A stretch of 64,000 nucleotides of DNA from Candidatus Zymogenaceae bacterium (GTDB lineage Bacteria > Desulfobacterota > Zymogenia > Zymogenales > Zymogenaceae), in contig JAFGFE010000018.1 of assembly GCA_016931225.1 (NCBI GenBank), forward strand, positions 1 through 64,000, read 5' to 3'. Positions 42,517 through 51,758 of this stretch are shown in pieces. Under the pieces are notes generated by a model. It was given only the letters and a program-made list of their open reading frames with translations, had not been told where the DNA came from and ran no database searches. The position numbers were made by a program, and so were the translations under genes. Positions within the stretch are counted from its first letter, which is position 1, and every line of letters begins with the position of its first letter.

Positions 42517-42663
42517 AACGAGCGATAAAACAGGAATTCTGTGATATACAAAAACAGGTAAAGACCCCGAGGAGTCATACGTGATCGACATAAACGGATA
42601 TCCGTATGCATCGCACGCGCGATTTCATGAACCCTGGTGCACGAACGCAGGAGAGACAGAGTT

Positions 42664-43941
42664 ATGACAAAAATCGACACGGGACCCAAGAGGGTCCACG
42701 GTGGGCTGGAAGCGCCCATCAATCGCATTATAACCGAAGAGAGGGCGCGGGAGGTCCAAGCCCGTGCCGGTGAGCTGCCGAAGCTAATGTTGTCTCCGGC
42801 GGACCTTTCGACGATACGACGCATCGGCGACGGCTCCCTCAGCCCCCTGACAGGTCCTATGAACAGTGATGTGTTTTATGAGGTGCTGGCGGACGAGCGC
42901 ATCCTCTCCGGCGGAGAATCCTACGCCTGGACCATCCCCATCGCCTTCCCCGTCACCGATGACGAAAAGAGCGGTCTTTCCGGGAAAAAGGAAGCCGTCG
43001 TCACCGATCCTGAGGGGAATCCCGTGGGCCTCCTTGAAGTTGAGGATGTGTTCGAATTTGACAAGATGATGTACCTGGAATCGGTATACGGCACGAACCG
43101 GACCGACCATCCCGGGGCCCGCATCATTCTGAACGATGAGCGGGAAACGCTGGTCGGCGGGAGTGTGTGGGTATTCCCCGAGATGTACCGGGGGATGTCC
43201 TCATCGCACCAGCTCCATCCTAATGATTCCAGAAAGCTGTTTATGGAGCGGGGCTGGGAGCGCATTATCGCGTTTCAGACGAGGAATCCCCTTCATCGCG
43301 CCCATGAATATGCAATGGTCGTGGCGGTGGAGCGTCTCACCGCCGAGGGAAGGTTTGCGGGCATCGTCCTGAATCCCCTTCTGGGGGAGCTCAAGTCCGA
43401 CGACGTGCCCGCGACCGTGCGCATGAAGACCTATCAGGCCCTGCTGGACAACAGGGCCCTGGGCCGGGGCGATAAGGATGAGGCGATCTGGGAGAAGGCC
43501 GGATACGACATCAACGACCAGTTCATGTTGCTCGGTCTTGACATGAAGATGTTTTACGCCGGCCCGAAAGAGGCGATCATGCACGCGATCTATCGCCAGA
43601 ATTACGGGTTTACCGACATCATCATCGGCAGAAAACATGCCGACGCCCCCTTCGACGACGGCAGCCCCATCTGGGGGGATTTCGACGCCCAGGAGAAGTT
43701 CGGCAACCTCAACGGGAACCTTGCCGTCAACAACCTGAACGTCGGCTTTGCGGCGTTTTACGAGGAGCTGGGCCGGGTGGCGCTGATGGAGGATGAGCGG
43801 GTGAAGGGGCTGAAGCCCACGACCATGTCGGGGACGAAGCTTCGAGAAATCCTGTCCCGGGGCGAGGTACCGGAGGAGAAATTCATGCGGCCCGAGACAT
43901 CGAGCGTTCTTATTGAGTATTATAAAACACTGAAAGATTGA
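42664..43941 (+). CDS. sat: Sulfate adenylyltransferase (ATP sulfurylase)
   Basis: A 425-residue single-chain ATP sulfurylase. It has the PUA-like N-terminal domain and the catalytic QTRNPLHRAHEYAM motif (about 198), GRKHADAPFDDGSP and the closing MSGTKLREIL. It makes APS from sulfate and ATP. The ATG at 42664 has GGAGAGA 10 bases ahead; a GTG 27 bp earlier is unlikely. With cysC it supplies PAPS. In sulfate reducers sat also serves respiration, but no apr or dsr genes are here and the glycan context favours sulfation or assimilation. Confidence 0.95.
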   Translation: MTKIDTGPKRVHGGLEAPINRIITEERAREVQARAGELPKLMLSPADLSTIRRIGDGSLSPLTGPMNSDVFYEVLADERILSGGESYAWTIPIAFPVTDDEKSGLSGKKEAVVTDPEGNPVGLLEVEDVFEFDKMMYLESVYGTNRTDHPGARIILNDERETLVGGSVWVFPEMYRGMSSSHQLHPNDSRKLFMERGWERIIAFQTRNPLHRAHEYAMVVAVERLTAEGRFAGIVLNPLLGELKSDDVPATVRMKTYQALLDNRALGRGDKDEAIWEKAGYDINDQFMLLGLDMKMFYAGPKEAIMHAIYRQNYGFTDIIIGRKHADAPFDDGSPIWGDFDAQEKFGNLNGNLAVNNLNVGFAAFYEELGRVALMEDERVKGLKPTTMSGTKLREILSRGEVPEEKFMRPETSSVLIEYYKTLKD

Positions 43942-44006
43942 GGCGAGCGAAGGGAGATATCCCGTTTCGCATTTTCAAACAGATCAGGTGATTCAGGAGG
44001 TAACTC

Positions 44007-44582
44007 GTGGGAGATTTTATGCACCCCGGTGCGACGCTCTGGTTTACCGGGCTTTCCGGAAGCGGCAAGACCACCGTCAGTAAAATACTGGAAGAGACGC
44101 TGAAAAAATCAGGATATAAGGTTGAAGTGTTGGACGGAGACGTGGTTCGGACGAACCTCAGCAAGGGTCTGGGATTTTCCAAAGAGGATCGCGACATTAA
44201 TATCAAGCGTATCGGCTTTGTCTGCAACCTCTTGACCAGAAACGACGTGATCGCCATCGGCGCGGCTATCTCGCCGTACAGAGAGGTGAGAAATTCCGTC
44301 AGGGAGCAGGTCGGAGACAAATTTATAGAAATATACTGCGAGTGCCCCCTCGACGTGCTCGTGGAGCGGGACGTGAAGGGATTGTACAAAAAGGCCCTGG
44401 CGGGGGAGATAAAGAATTTTACCGGCGTATCCGACCCCTACGAGGAGCCGGAGAACCCGGAAATCACGGTCTATTCAGGTACGGAGACCCCCGAAGAAAG
44501 CGCCGAGAAGATCGTCCAGTATCTTATTGCACATGGATATGTCGATGCCGATCGATTGAATCGGTCATACAAGGTTGCGTGA
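44007..44582 (+). CDS. cysC: Adenylylsulfate kinase (APS kinase)
   Basis: A 191-residue P-loop kinase that converts APS to PAPS. Walker A is GLSGSGKTTVS (about 15), followed by VLDGDVVRTNLSKGLGFSKEDRD, IAIGAAISPYREVR and the lid KGLYKKALAGEIKNFTG. The GTG start has AGGAGGT 5 bases ahead, better placed than the ATG five codons later. It lies 65 bp after sat. PAPS is the donor for sulfotransferases, which would fit a sulfated surface glycan; no sulfotransferase is in the window. Confidence 0.94.
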   Translation: MGDFMHPGATLWFTGLSGSGKTTVSKILEETLKKSGYKVEVLDGDVVRTNLSKGLGFSKEDRDINIKRIGFVCNLLTRNDVIAIGAAISPYREVRNSVREQVGDKFIEIYCECPLDVLVERDVKGLYKKALAGEIKNFTGVSDPYEEPENPEITVYSGTETPEESAEKIVQYLIAHGYVDADRLNRSYKVA

Positions 44583-44788
44583 CGATTCCGGCGGCTTCAA
44601 ACATGAGAGGAGCCGTTGAAAAGAAGGTGTACTGACATTGCGGCCCATATCTGAGGGCGGTATGGAGTAGAGCTGCCGGTGGGTGCGGGAAGGCGGGTTT
44701 TGTACAGAGTGGGAGAGATGTCCCGGCATACCGTTCATCGTCGGGGATCGGTCGTACTGTGTATTCATTAAAAAAGGTAACAGGGCGT

Positions 44789-45703
44789 ATGAAGGTATTG
44801 GTTACAGGGGGCTCGGGCTTTATAGGCAGTCATATTGCCGATAGTCTCTCGGATAAGGGCCATGACGTGAGAATTGTCGATATTCGCAGATCGGAATATC
44901 AGAAAAAAAATCAGGAAATGATGGTGGTTGATATTCTGGACCAGGATGCGTTGGACAAAAGTGTTGAGGGGTGCGAAGCGGTATACCACTTGGCGGGGAT
45001 TGCCGATCTCGATAATGCGTCCACTCGTCCGGCGGAGACGGTGAGACAAAACGTCCTGGGCACCATCCTTCTGCTTGAATCATGCCGTAAGGCCGACATA
45101 CGGCGGTTTATCTATGCCAGTACCATTTATGTATACAGTGAAAAGGGCGGATTTTACCGGTGCAGCAAGCAGGCTGCGGAGACCTATATCCACGAATATC
45201 ACAGAAGGTACGGCCTTGAATATACGATCCTTCGCTTTGGGACGCTGTATGGCCCCAGGGCTGACAACAGGAACAGCGTGTGGCGTTATCTGTATCAGGC
45301 GCTCAAGGATGGGAAGATAATGGGGTCGGGAACCGGAGAGGAGATCCGTGAATACATCCATGTCAGAGACGCCGCACGGCTTTCTTCGCAGGTGCTGGAT
45401 GAGGAGTTCGCCAACCAGCAGGTAACGATCACCGGTCATCATCCGATCAAATATCGTCAATTGCTTGAGACGATCAAGGAAATGCTCGGCGGGCGGATTG
45501 ATATCTCCTTCAATAATGAGGACAGCAACGATCACTATCGCATGACGCCCTACTCATATACTCCAAAGATCGGACACAAGCTGGTCAGCAATTACTACGT
45601 TGATATGGGGCAGGGACTCTTGGAATGTGTCCAGGAGATGGAATCTTCAATCTTCAACGATTCTCAAGAGAAACACATCGTAATCGATGACGAGAATCGG
45701 TAG
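44789..45703 (+). CDS. NAD-dependent nucleotide-sugar epimerase/dehydratase
   Basis: A 304-residue extended SDR. The NAD motif is VLVTGGSGFIGSHIADSL, the active site is YASTIYVYSEKGGFYRCSKQ (S/T, with Tyr shifted in an unusual GGFYRCSK form in place of YxxxK), and TLYGPRADNRN is the substrate loop. It resembles UDP-glucose 4-epimerase or dTDP-glucose dehydratase relatives. The ATG at 44789 restores the family start. The exact sugar is not clear. Confidence 0.8.
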   Translation: MKVLVTGGSGFIGSHIADSLSDKGHDVRIVDIRRSEYQKKNQEMMVVDILDQDALDKSVEGCEAVYHLAGIADLDNASTRPAETVRQNVLGTILLLESCRKADIRRFIYASTIYVYSEKGGFYRCSKQAAETYIHEYHRRYGLEYTILRFGTLYGPRADNRNSVWRYLYQALKDGKIMGSGTGEEIREYIHVRDAARLSSQVLDEEFANQQVTITGHHPIKYRQLLETIKEMLGGRIDISFNNEDSNDHYRMTPYSYTPKIGHKLVSNYYVDMGQGLLECVQEMESSIFNDSQEKHIVIDDENR

Positions 45704-45734
45704 TCTTCTGGAAATATTCTCAAGCAGGTGACAG

Positions 45735-47720
45735 GTGGGCTTTCTGTGGATAATGGATGTGTGGGATCCGGCGGTTCTCGATGTTTCTTCCGAGGCTTCA
45801 CCGAACGTACAGTTTCTCTGGCTCGGCGATACTCTCTTTCCCGTTGAGTGGGATCTCGAGCTTGAAAAGAGAGGGATAACACGGGTCGGTCTTTCGCGGG
45901 AAGAATCATGGGCGCTTCAGGAAGCGTTCAAAAAAGACTACATAGAATTTATCGCACACTGGCCGATACAGACGCATGTGAAAGCACATCGTTTTCTGGA
46001 CCGCTTTAGTTGTGATGGATTTCCCCTTTGGTGGTTATCCGATCCGTCCGAGAAAAACACCCTGGTAAGCCCCGCCATACAGTACAGCCTTCAACTTCTG
46101 ATGACCCGGGAAATACTCTCGAGACATGCGCCGTCCAGGGTGATGCTTCATATCAAAGAGGAGGGTTTCTTCCTCGCATTGAAATCTCTTGCGGCCGGTC
46201 TTGGGATCGAAGTCGACGCATCGCACAGCACGTATACTCATCGTGATAAGGGCATCGTGTGGTTTCTGAAAAAGCGGTTCAGGCATATGCTCAGAACCAT
46301 GTTTACGTTTTTCTTCTGCCTCTGTATCTATTGGAGGTATACCGACGGGGCGATTCTAAAAAAAGGGTCCCGCTCGGTCGGTTTTTATTCCCTCTTCCCC
46401 GAGACATGGTTCCTCGACGGCGATAACAGCCGTGAGAGGATGTACGGATGTCTCCCGGATGAGCTGGAAACAAAAGGGGGATATCGAACCTTCTTCCTTT
46501 CGTTCACCAATGGAATCAGGCCGTATTTCGAACAGATACAAAGGTGCGGGAAGAAAACGAGAACGGATCTTCACAAAATAATTCCGCTGCATGCATTTTT
46601 AAAGGCGACTGATATTATTAGATCCTTTTTAGACCCACGCCCCGTTCTCCGTTTCTTGCAATTCGAGAGGACGCTTTCGTACAAAAAGGCCTTTCAGTTT
46701 TGCGGCATCGACCTGTATCATGTCTTTCGAAATGAATTTCGCAGGAGTTTTATCGGACCGTATATGCCGAGGGAGCTGATACATTATTTTGGCGTGAAGA
46801 ATTTTTTGCGACGGCATGGGGATAGGGTGTCGGTGTTTTTCTATTTTCTGGAATTTCATAAGTGGGAGCGATCTCTGGCCATGTCCTTCAAGCGGACGGG
46901 GCATCACGATAAGCTTGTGGGGTGCCAGCACTCCACGATTTCACCGATGAGCATTAATTATTTTTTCTCTCCGGAAGAGATTCCCGTGCTTGATGATGAG
47001 AAGAAACACTTCGATTCACATCTTCCCATACCGCCCGGGATCGTTCTTTCCGGTGAGAAGAACCGTCACTATTTTTTGGAATCGGGTTTCAATCCGGATA
47101 CGCTGAAGGTATTGGGAAGCCTCAGGTATGAGCGGGAGAAGTTTCTCACACCGTCTCGGGCCGCCGGAAAAACAAAGAAGGTGTTTCTGCCCGCGTCCAT
47201 TCACCCGAGGGATGCCGTCACGTCGGTCGAAATGACCATCTATGCGTGCAAGAAGAACGGGTTTTCCCTGGTGGTGAAATCCCACCCGGTGTGTGATATC
47301 AGCCGGGAAGTATTCTCGATTGCACGGAGGGCGGGGTTTCGTGATATCGAGGTGTCCCAAGAGGCGACCTTCGATATTTTCCCTCAGGTCGAAACGGTCG
47401 TAACGTCCTGGACCACCGTATCTCTGGAAGCCCTGGTCTTCGGTCTGCCGGTCGTTATCCTTTCACATACAAACGGGCTCGACATCTCCATTTTCATGGG
47501 TGAAAGGGACATTGACGGGTTATGGTTCGCATCGGACCAGCATGAGCTTTCCGATGTGCTGATGGAGATTCACCGGGAGTATTCGACGACTCCCTTTGAG
47601 GTGAGGGAGCGTCTTTGGACCCGGTACCTCGGCGGAGAGAGTGCGTCGATCATGCGAAATTATATGGATCTTTTGTATGAACTCGAGAGCGAACAAAAAA
47701 GGCGCGCCCGCTCTCTATAA
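45735..47720 (+). CDS. Large surface-carbohydrate biosynthesis protein, GT-B-like
   Basis: A 661-residue protein resembling the poorly known TIGR04326-type surface carbohydrate proteins. The start is LWIMDVWDPAVLDVS. A hydrophobic stretch near 185-210 (MLRTMFTFFFCLCIYWRY) may sit in the membrane. The C-terminal half has a GT-B or glycerophosphotransferase-like pattern: GCQHSTISPM, VFLPASIHPRDAVTSVEM, LVVKSHPVCDIS, TVVTSWTTVSLEALVFGLPVVI. It probably transfers a sugar or sugar phosphate during glycan assembly. The GTG start is uncertain; an ATG lies six codons on. Confidence 0.6.
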   Translation: MGFLWIMDVWDPAVLDVSSEASPNVQFLWLGDTLFPVEWDLELEKRGITRVGLSREESWALQEAFKKDYIEFIAHWPIQTHVKAHRFLDRFSCDGFPLWWLSDPSEKNTLVSPAIQYSLQLLMTREILSRHAPSRVMLHIKEEGFFLALKSLAAGLGIEVDASHSTYTHRDKGIVWFLKKRFRHMLRTMFTFFFCLCIYWRYTDGAILKKGSRSVGFYSLFPETWFLDGDNSRERMYGCLPDELETKGGYRTFFLSFTNGIRPYFEQIQRCGKKTRTDLHKIIPLHAFLKATDIIRSFLDPRPVLRFLQFERTLSYKKAFQFCGIDLYHVFRNEFRRSFIGPYMPRELIHYFGVKNFLRRHGDRVSVFFYFLEFHKWERSLAMSFKRTGHHDKLVGCQHSTISPMSINYFFSPEEIPVLDDEKKHFDSHLPIPPGIVLSGEKNRHYFLESGFNPDTLKVLGSLRYEREKFLTPSRAAGKTKKVFLPASIHPRDAVTSVEMTIYACKKNGFSLVVKSHPVCDISREVFSIARRAGFRDIEVSQEATFDIFPQVETVVTSWTTVSLEALVFGLPVVILSHTNGLDISIFMGERDIDGLWFASDQHELSDVLMEIHREYSTTPFEVRERLWTRYLGGESASIMRNYMDLLYELESEQKRRARSL

Positions 47721-47993
47721 TGAGACGCTTTTTTGTATATAGGAGATATTCACTGTGTACACTCGGGTCGTTATGGAGCAATCAGGCCCGGTACAATCCG
47801 ATGAGTATCGACTCCCTCGGTGAAATCCATAAACTGTTTGACTCAAGAGGGAATGCAGTGTTACATTATATCTTTTTTGTTTGAAAAGGTTCCGAGTTGA
47901 TTCTCAGCTCCGGGCCGTGACTTCAAGACAGGTGTGATCGGGACTCCGGCGGGATATCGCGAAACGTATAAAAAAGAAAAAGAGAGTGAAACG

Positions 47994-48884
47994 ATGAGGA
48001 TATTCATTACGGGCGGTACGGGACTTCTCGGAAGAAACTTAATAACGTACCTTGAAGAGAAACATACTCTTTTCTGCAGTCACTTTCCCGCCGTTCCCGT
48101 CGACCGTGATCATATTCCCCATTATCTCCTTGATATCACAGAGCGGGAGCGTGTTTTCGATATCCTTGGCGAGGTGAAACCGGATGTAATCGTTCATACC
48201 GCCTCGTGCGGGAATGTGGACTGGGTGGAGAAGAACCGGGAACAGGGGCGGAAGGTAAATGTTGAGGGGACGAAAAACATCGTTGATGCGGCGCGAAAGA
48301 TAGACGCCAGGGTGATTTTCACGTCCACCAATGCCGTTTTCGACGGGGAAAACGCCCCCTACCGGGAGGAAGACCCGACTCATCCCATAAATATGTACGG
48401 CAAGACGAAGGTCGAGGGCGAGAGAATCGTCTCTCAGGCGGGGACGAATCATACCATTGTCCGGCCGATTCTCATGTACGGCTGGAATCACCCACAGGAG
48501 CGTCAGAATCCCGTTACCTGGCTGTTGGTGCAGTTGAGAGAGGGAATACAGATCAAGCTTGTCGATGATATATATGCCAATCCCCTCCTCGTGGATGACT
48601 GTTCGATGGCGATCAAAAAGATTATCGAGGAAGAGAAATCCGGACTCTATCACATCGCCGGGGGCGAGCGGCTCAACCGCTACGAAATGGGTGTGATGAC
48701 GGCGGAGGTTTTCGATCTCGATGTCGATTTGCTGAGTCCGGTGAAGAATTCTTTTTTCCAGGCGATCGCTCCCCGGCCCGTCGATACGTCATATGATGTC
48801 TCCAAGATGATTTCCGATCTGGGGGTTCGCCCCCGCGGGATGCGGGAGGGATTGGTATTCATGCGAGAGAGTGATCATGGCTAA
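47994..48884 (+). CDS. RmlD-like NAD(P)-dependent sugar reductase (SDR)
   Basis: A 296-residue SDR of the dTDP-4-dehydrorhamnose reductase type. It shows IFITGGTGLLGRNLITYLEE, DVIVHTASCGNVDWVEKN, the catalytic FTSTNAVFDGENAPYREED with YGKTKVEGE, and the RmlD-like PILMYGW. The ATG at 47994 follows a purine-rich GAGAGTG. It overlaps the glycosyltransferase gene by 8 bp. It probably reduces a 4-keto sugar nucleotide. Confidence 0.8.
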   Translation: MRIFITGGTGLLGRNLITYLEEKHTLFCSHFPAVPVDRDHIPHYLLDITERERVFDILGEVKPDVIVHTASCGNVDWVEKNREQGRKVNVEGTKNIVDAARKIDARVIFTSTNAVFDGENAPYREEDPTHPINMYGKTKVEGERIVSQAGTNHTIVRPILMYGWNHPQERQNPVTWLLVQLREGIQIKLVDDIYANPLLVDDCSMAIKKIIEEEKSGLYHIAGGERLNRYEMGVMTAEVFDLDVDLLSPVKNSFFQAIAPRPVDTSYDVSKMISDLGVRPRGMREGLVFMRESDHG

Positions 48885-49854
48885 GAATACCGTGAGTATC
48901 GTCGTCCCGGTGTATAATGCACAGCAGTATATCGGGGCCGCCATACAAAGCGCCGTCGACCAGACCTATCCTGATAAGGAGATCATTGTGGTGAACGATG
49001 GGTCAAAGGATGACAGCGAGAGAGAGATACTCCTTTTCAAGGAACACATTCATTATATCAGCCAGGACAATGCGGGCGCTTCCGCGGCCCGTAATCGGGG
49101 CATTCAGGCCGCCTCCGGAACGCATATCGCCTTTCTGGACCACGATGATGTCTGGTTACCGCACAAGCTCGAAGAGCAAATGGCGCTTTTCGATCGTGAT
49201 CCCTCACCGGGCCTTGTATTTTCCGATTTTTATTATCTGAAGGGGTCTTCCGTATATAAAGAGACACAGGAGAATCGCTTTCACCGGGGAGACGCCCTGG
49301 TGGATCTCTTGAGGGGAAATTTCATCTCGCTTTCTTCAATAGTGGTCCGTCGAGACGTCTTTGACGAAGTCGGTTATTTTGATAAAAAGTACAAGATCCC
49401 CCAGGATTATGATTTATCCCTCAGGATCGCCGCAAAATACCCTATTGATTATGTCGACAAACCGTTGTTCTACTACCGCATATATGATGACAGCACATCG
49501 CTGGGCAATGTAAGCGTCCTCATCAATGAGACCCTTGATATTCTTGACACATGGGAAAAAAAGGCGGGTGATCCACGGGTTTCCGCCGCTATTGCCGAGC
49601 ACAAATCTCAACAGTATCTCGGTCTGTCGCGGTATTATGTCTCGGCGGGCGATAAAAAGAGCGCCGCACAGGCCCTTGTGATCGCCGCGGGCTATAGTGA
49701 AAACCGGATGATACGGACGAAAAAAAGACTCCTGACCCTTTTTGGCCTGAGGGGGTATAGGGTAGTCAACACAATATGGGACATGATGCAAAGAAAAAAG
49801 CGGCGGGGGTACATCGGATCGCTGGAAGGGTGTATGCATGATTCCCACGTGTAG
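48877..49854 (+). CDS. Glycosyltransferase family 2
   Basis: A 325-residue GT-A-fold transferase. It has VSIVVPVYNAQQYIGAAIQSA, VVNDGSKDD, NAGASAARNRGI, the DxD-region LDHDDVWLPHKL and the acceptor-side IPQDYDLSLRIA with the catalytic Asp. No membrane segment is evident; the C-terminus is basic (MMQRKKRRGYIG). The ATG overlaps the SDR gene end; a GTG two codons earlier is possible. It adds one sugar to the growing surface glycan. Confidence 0.9.
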   Translation: MAKNTVSIVVPVYNAQQYIGAAIQSAVDQTYPDKEIIVVNDGSKDDSEREILLFKEHIHYISQDNAGASAARNRGIQAASGTHIAFLDHDDVWLPHKLEEQMALFDRDPSPGLVFSDFYYLKGSSVYKETQENRFHRGDALVDLLRGNFISLSSIVVRRDVFDEVGYFDKKYKIPQDYDLSLRIAAKYPIDYVDKPLFYYRIYDDSTSLGNVSVLINETLDILDTWEKKAGDPRVSAAIAEHKSQQYLGLSRYYVSAGDKKSAAQALVIAAGYSENRMIRTKKRLLTLFGLRGYRVVNTIWDMMQRKKRRGYIGSLEGCMHDSHV

Positions 49855-50033
49855 TCGAATTGTCGGGCCGTCTTGAATTGATGAAAGTCTTTTATGTCAA
49901 TCGTGTGTCGTGGGGGGAGAGGGGAGTGGGTGCTTTTCTTATGATTGTCGGAAAGGTACGCGGGCGGGGATCATCGGTTGATGTCTCATTGAGATGATGA
50001 TTGCGTCGTAATTATACATCGTGGATGGTGATT

Positions 50034-51026
50034 ATGGGGAATCTTACCGGGAAGCGTGTTTTGGTGACCGGCGCCGGCGGTTTTATCGGAAGCCATGTGA
50101 CCGAAGCCCTGGTGCGTGAAGGCGCGTCCGTAATCGGATTCGTCCACTACAACAGCAGGAACGACTGGGGTAATCTTGAACTGCTGGAAGAAGAGATCCG
50201 AAAGGAGGTGAATGTCTTTGCAGGAGACGTCACCGATCCTTTCAGCGTTCGCACCGCTGCCCTCGATAGTGAGATAATCTTTCATCTTGCCGCGCTCATC
50301 GGGATCCCATATTCGTACACGGCGCCGGCGTCGTACGTCGCCGTGAACGTCACGGGCACCCTGAACGTCATGGAGGCGGCCAGGGAAACCGGCGCCCGGG
50401 TCGTTCACACGTCGACGTCCGAGACATACGGTTCGGCGCAGTATGTTCCGATAGACGAGAAACATCCCCTTGTCGGGCAATCGCCGTATTCCGCCTCAAA
50501 AATCGCCGCCGATAAGATTGTCGAGAGTTATTACCGATCCTTCGATATGCCGGTCGTGACCGTTCGTCCGTTCAATAATTACGGCCCCAGGCAAAGCGCC
50601 CGGGCGGTCATTCCGACGATCATCTCCCAGGTCGTTTCGGGATTTCCTGAGATTAAACTGGGGCTGACAACGCCGATACGTGATCTGCTGTACGTGTCCG
50701 ATACCGCCCGGGGATACATGCTCGCGGCGTCCTCACAGGAGGCCGAGGGCGAAACGATAAATCTGGGATACGGCAAGGGCATCACCATCGGCGATTTGGC
50801 GCGGATGATTATCGAGATTTCGGGAAAAGACGTGTCCGTGGTATCCGATGAAAGTCGTGTGAGGCCCGAGAAGAGCGAAGTAACACAGTTGATAGCGGAC
50901 AACACCAAAGCCAAGGCGCTTCTCGGATGGGAGCCCCGTGTCGAACTGAGGGAGGGATTGGAGAGGTGTTATGCGTATATCCGGGACAATCTCTCTCTCT
51001 TCAAACCGGAAATATATAATGTGTAG
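50034..51026 (+). CDS. legB: LegB-like NAD-dependent nucleotide-sugar 4,6-dehydratase
   Basis: A 330-residue SDR that follows the LegB / LLPSF_EDH_00030 family closely: GKRVLVTGAGGFIGSHVTEAL, VHYNSRNDWGNLELL, HLAALIGIPYSYTAP, HTSTSETYGSAQYVPIDEKH, PYSASKIAADK, RPFNNYGPRQSARAVIPTII and the ending LFKPEIYNV. In legionaminic acid synthesis this enzyme acts on a nucleotide-linked GlcNAc. The partner legC, legG and legI genes are not in the window, so it may serve another 6-deoxy amino sugar. The start ATG is chosen from three in-frame ATGs by family length. Confidence 0.78.
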   Translation: MGNLTGKRVLVTGAGGFIGSHVTEALVREGASVIGFVHYNSRNDWGNLELLEEEIRKEVNVFAGDVTDPFSVRTAALDSEIIFHLAALIGIPYSYTAPASYVAVNVTGTLNVMEAARETGARVVHTSTSETYGSAQYVPIDEKHPLVGQSPYSASKIAADKIVESYYRSFDMPVVTVRPFNNYGPRQSARAVIPTIISQVVSGFPEIKLGLTTPIRDLLYVSDTARGYMLAASSQEAEGETINLGYGKGITIGDLARMIIEISGKDVSVVSDESRVRPEKSEVTQLIADNTKAKALLGWEPRVELREGLERCYAYIRDNLSLFKPEIYNV

Positions 51027-51044
51027 GAGCAAAAGGAGCTTCTC

Positions 51045-51746
51045 GTGAGAGCGGTAATTCTTGCCGGAGGTAAAGGGAAGAGGCTCATGCCGTATACCGC
51101 GATTTTGCCCAAACCGCTGATGCCGGTCGGCGATCGCCCGATCCTGGAAATAATCATCCTCCAGCTCAAGCGATGCGGTTTTACCCATATAACGATGGCC
51201 GTCGGTCATCTTGCGTCCCTGATACAGACGTTCTTTGGTGATGGATCACGATGGGGCGTGAAGATCGATTATTCGATAGAGGACAGCCCCCTTGGAACAG
51301 CGGGTCCGATAGGCCTGATCGACGACCTGTCGGACGATTTCCTTGTGATAAATGGGGATATCCTCACGGATCTGAATTTTGCGCTGTTGATGGAACAGCA
51401 CAAGCAATCCGGCGCAATGGCCACTGTCTCTTCATATGAAAAGAAGGTTGAGATAACCCTCGGGATTTTGGAAACGGAACAAAATCGTGTGACGAAATAT
51501 ATCGAGAAACCCACACTGACGTATCGTGTCTCAATGGGCGTCTATGCCATGAATGTCTCCGTTCTCACATATATCACAAAGGGGGCGCCGTTGGATTTCC
51601 CGGACCTCTTCACGTCATTGGTCGCCGCCGATGAAAGGGTCATGTCGTATGATTTCGACGGCGTCTGGTTTGATATCGGCAGGGTTGAAGATTACGAGGA
51701 GGCCGTTGTCTCTTTTCAGGCGCACACGAATATCTTCCTTACGTAG
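51045..51746 (+). CDS. Sugar-1-phosphate nucleotidyltransferase
   Basis: A 233-residue NTP transferase. The signature is AVILAGGKGKRLMPYTAILPKPLMPVGDRPILE; other blocks are EDSPLGTAGPIGLID, FLVINGDILTDLNF and IEKPTLTYRVSMGVYAMN. It lacks the C-terminal left-handed beta-helix of longer homologues. The short form resembles mannose-1-phosphate guanylyltransferases and the glucosamine-1-phosphate guanylyltransferase PtmE used with LegB. The GTG start has AAGGAG 6 bases ahead, 18 bp after legB, with which it is probably paired. Confidence 0.82.
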   Translation: MRAVILAGGKGKRLMPYTAILPKPLMPVGDRPILEIIILQLKRCGFTHITMAVGHLASLIQTFFGDGSRWGVKIDYSIEDSPLGTAGPIGLIDDLSDDFLVINGDILTDLNFALLMEQHKQSGAMATVSSYEKKVEITLGILETEQNRVTKYIEKPTLTYRVSMGVYAMNVSVLTYITKGAPLDFPDLFTSLVAADERVMSYDFDGVWFDIGRVEDYEEAVVSFQAHTNIFLT

Positions 51747-51758
51747 GGCCGCATCAGG

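Noticed and set aside
49881-49997. 38-codon plus-strand frame starting MKVFYVN between the GT2 gene and legB
   Set aside because: The start resembles glycosyltransferases, but the frame ends at once and continues in no other frame; too little to call.
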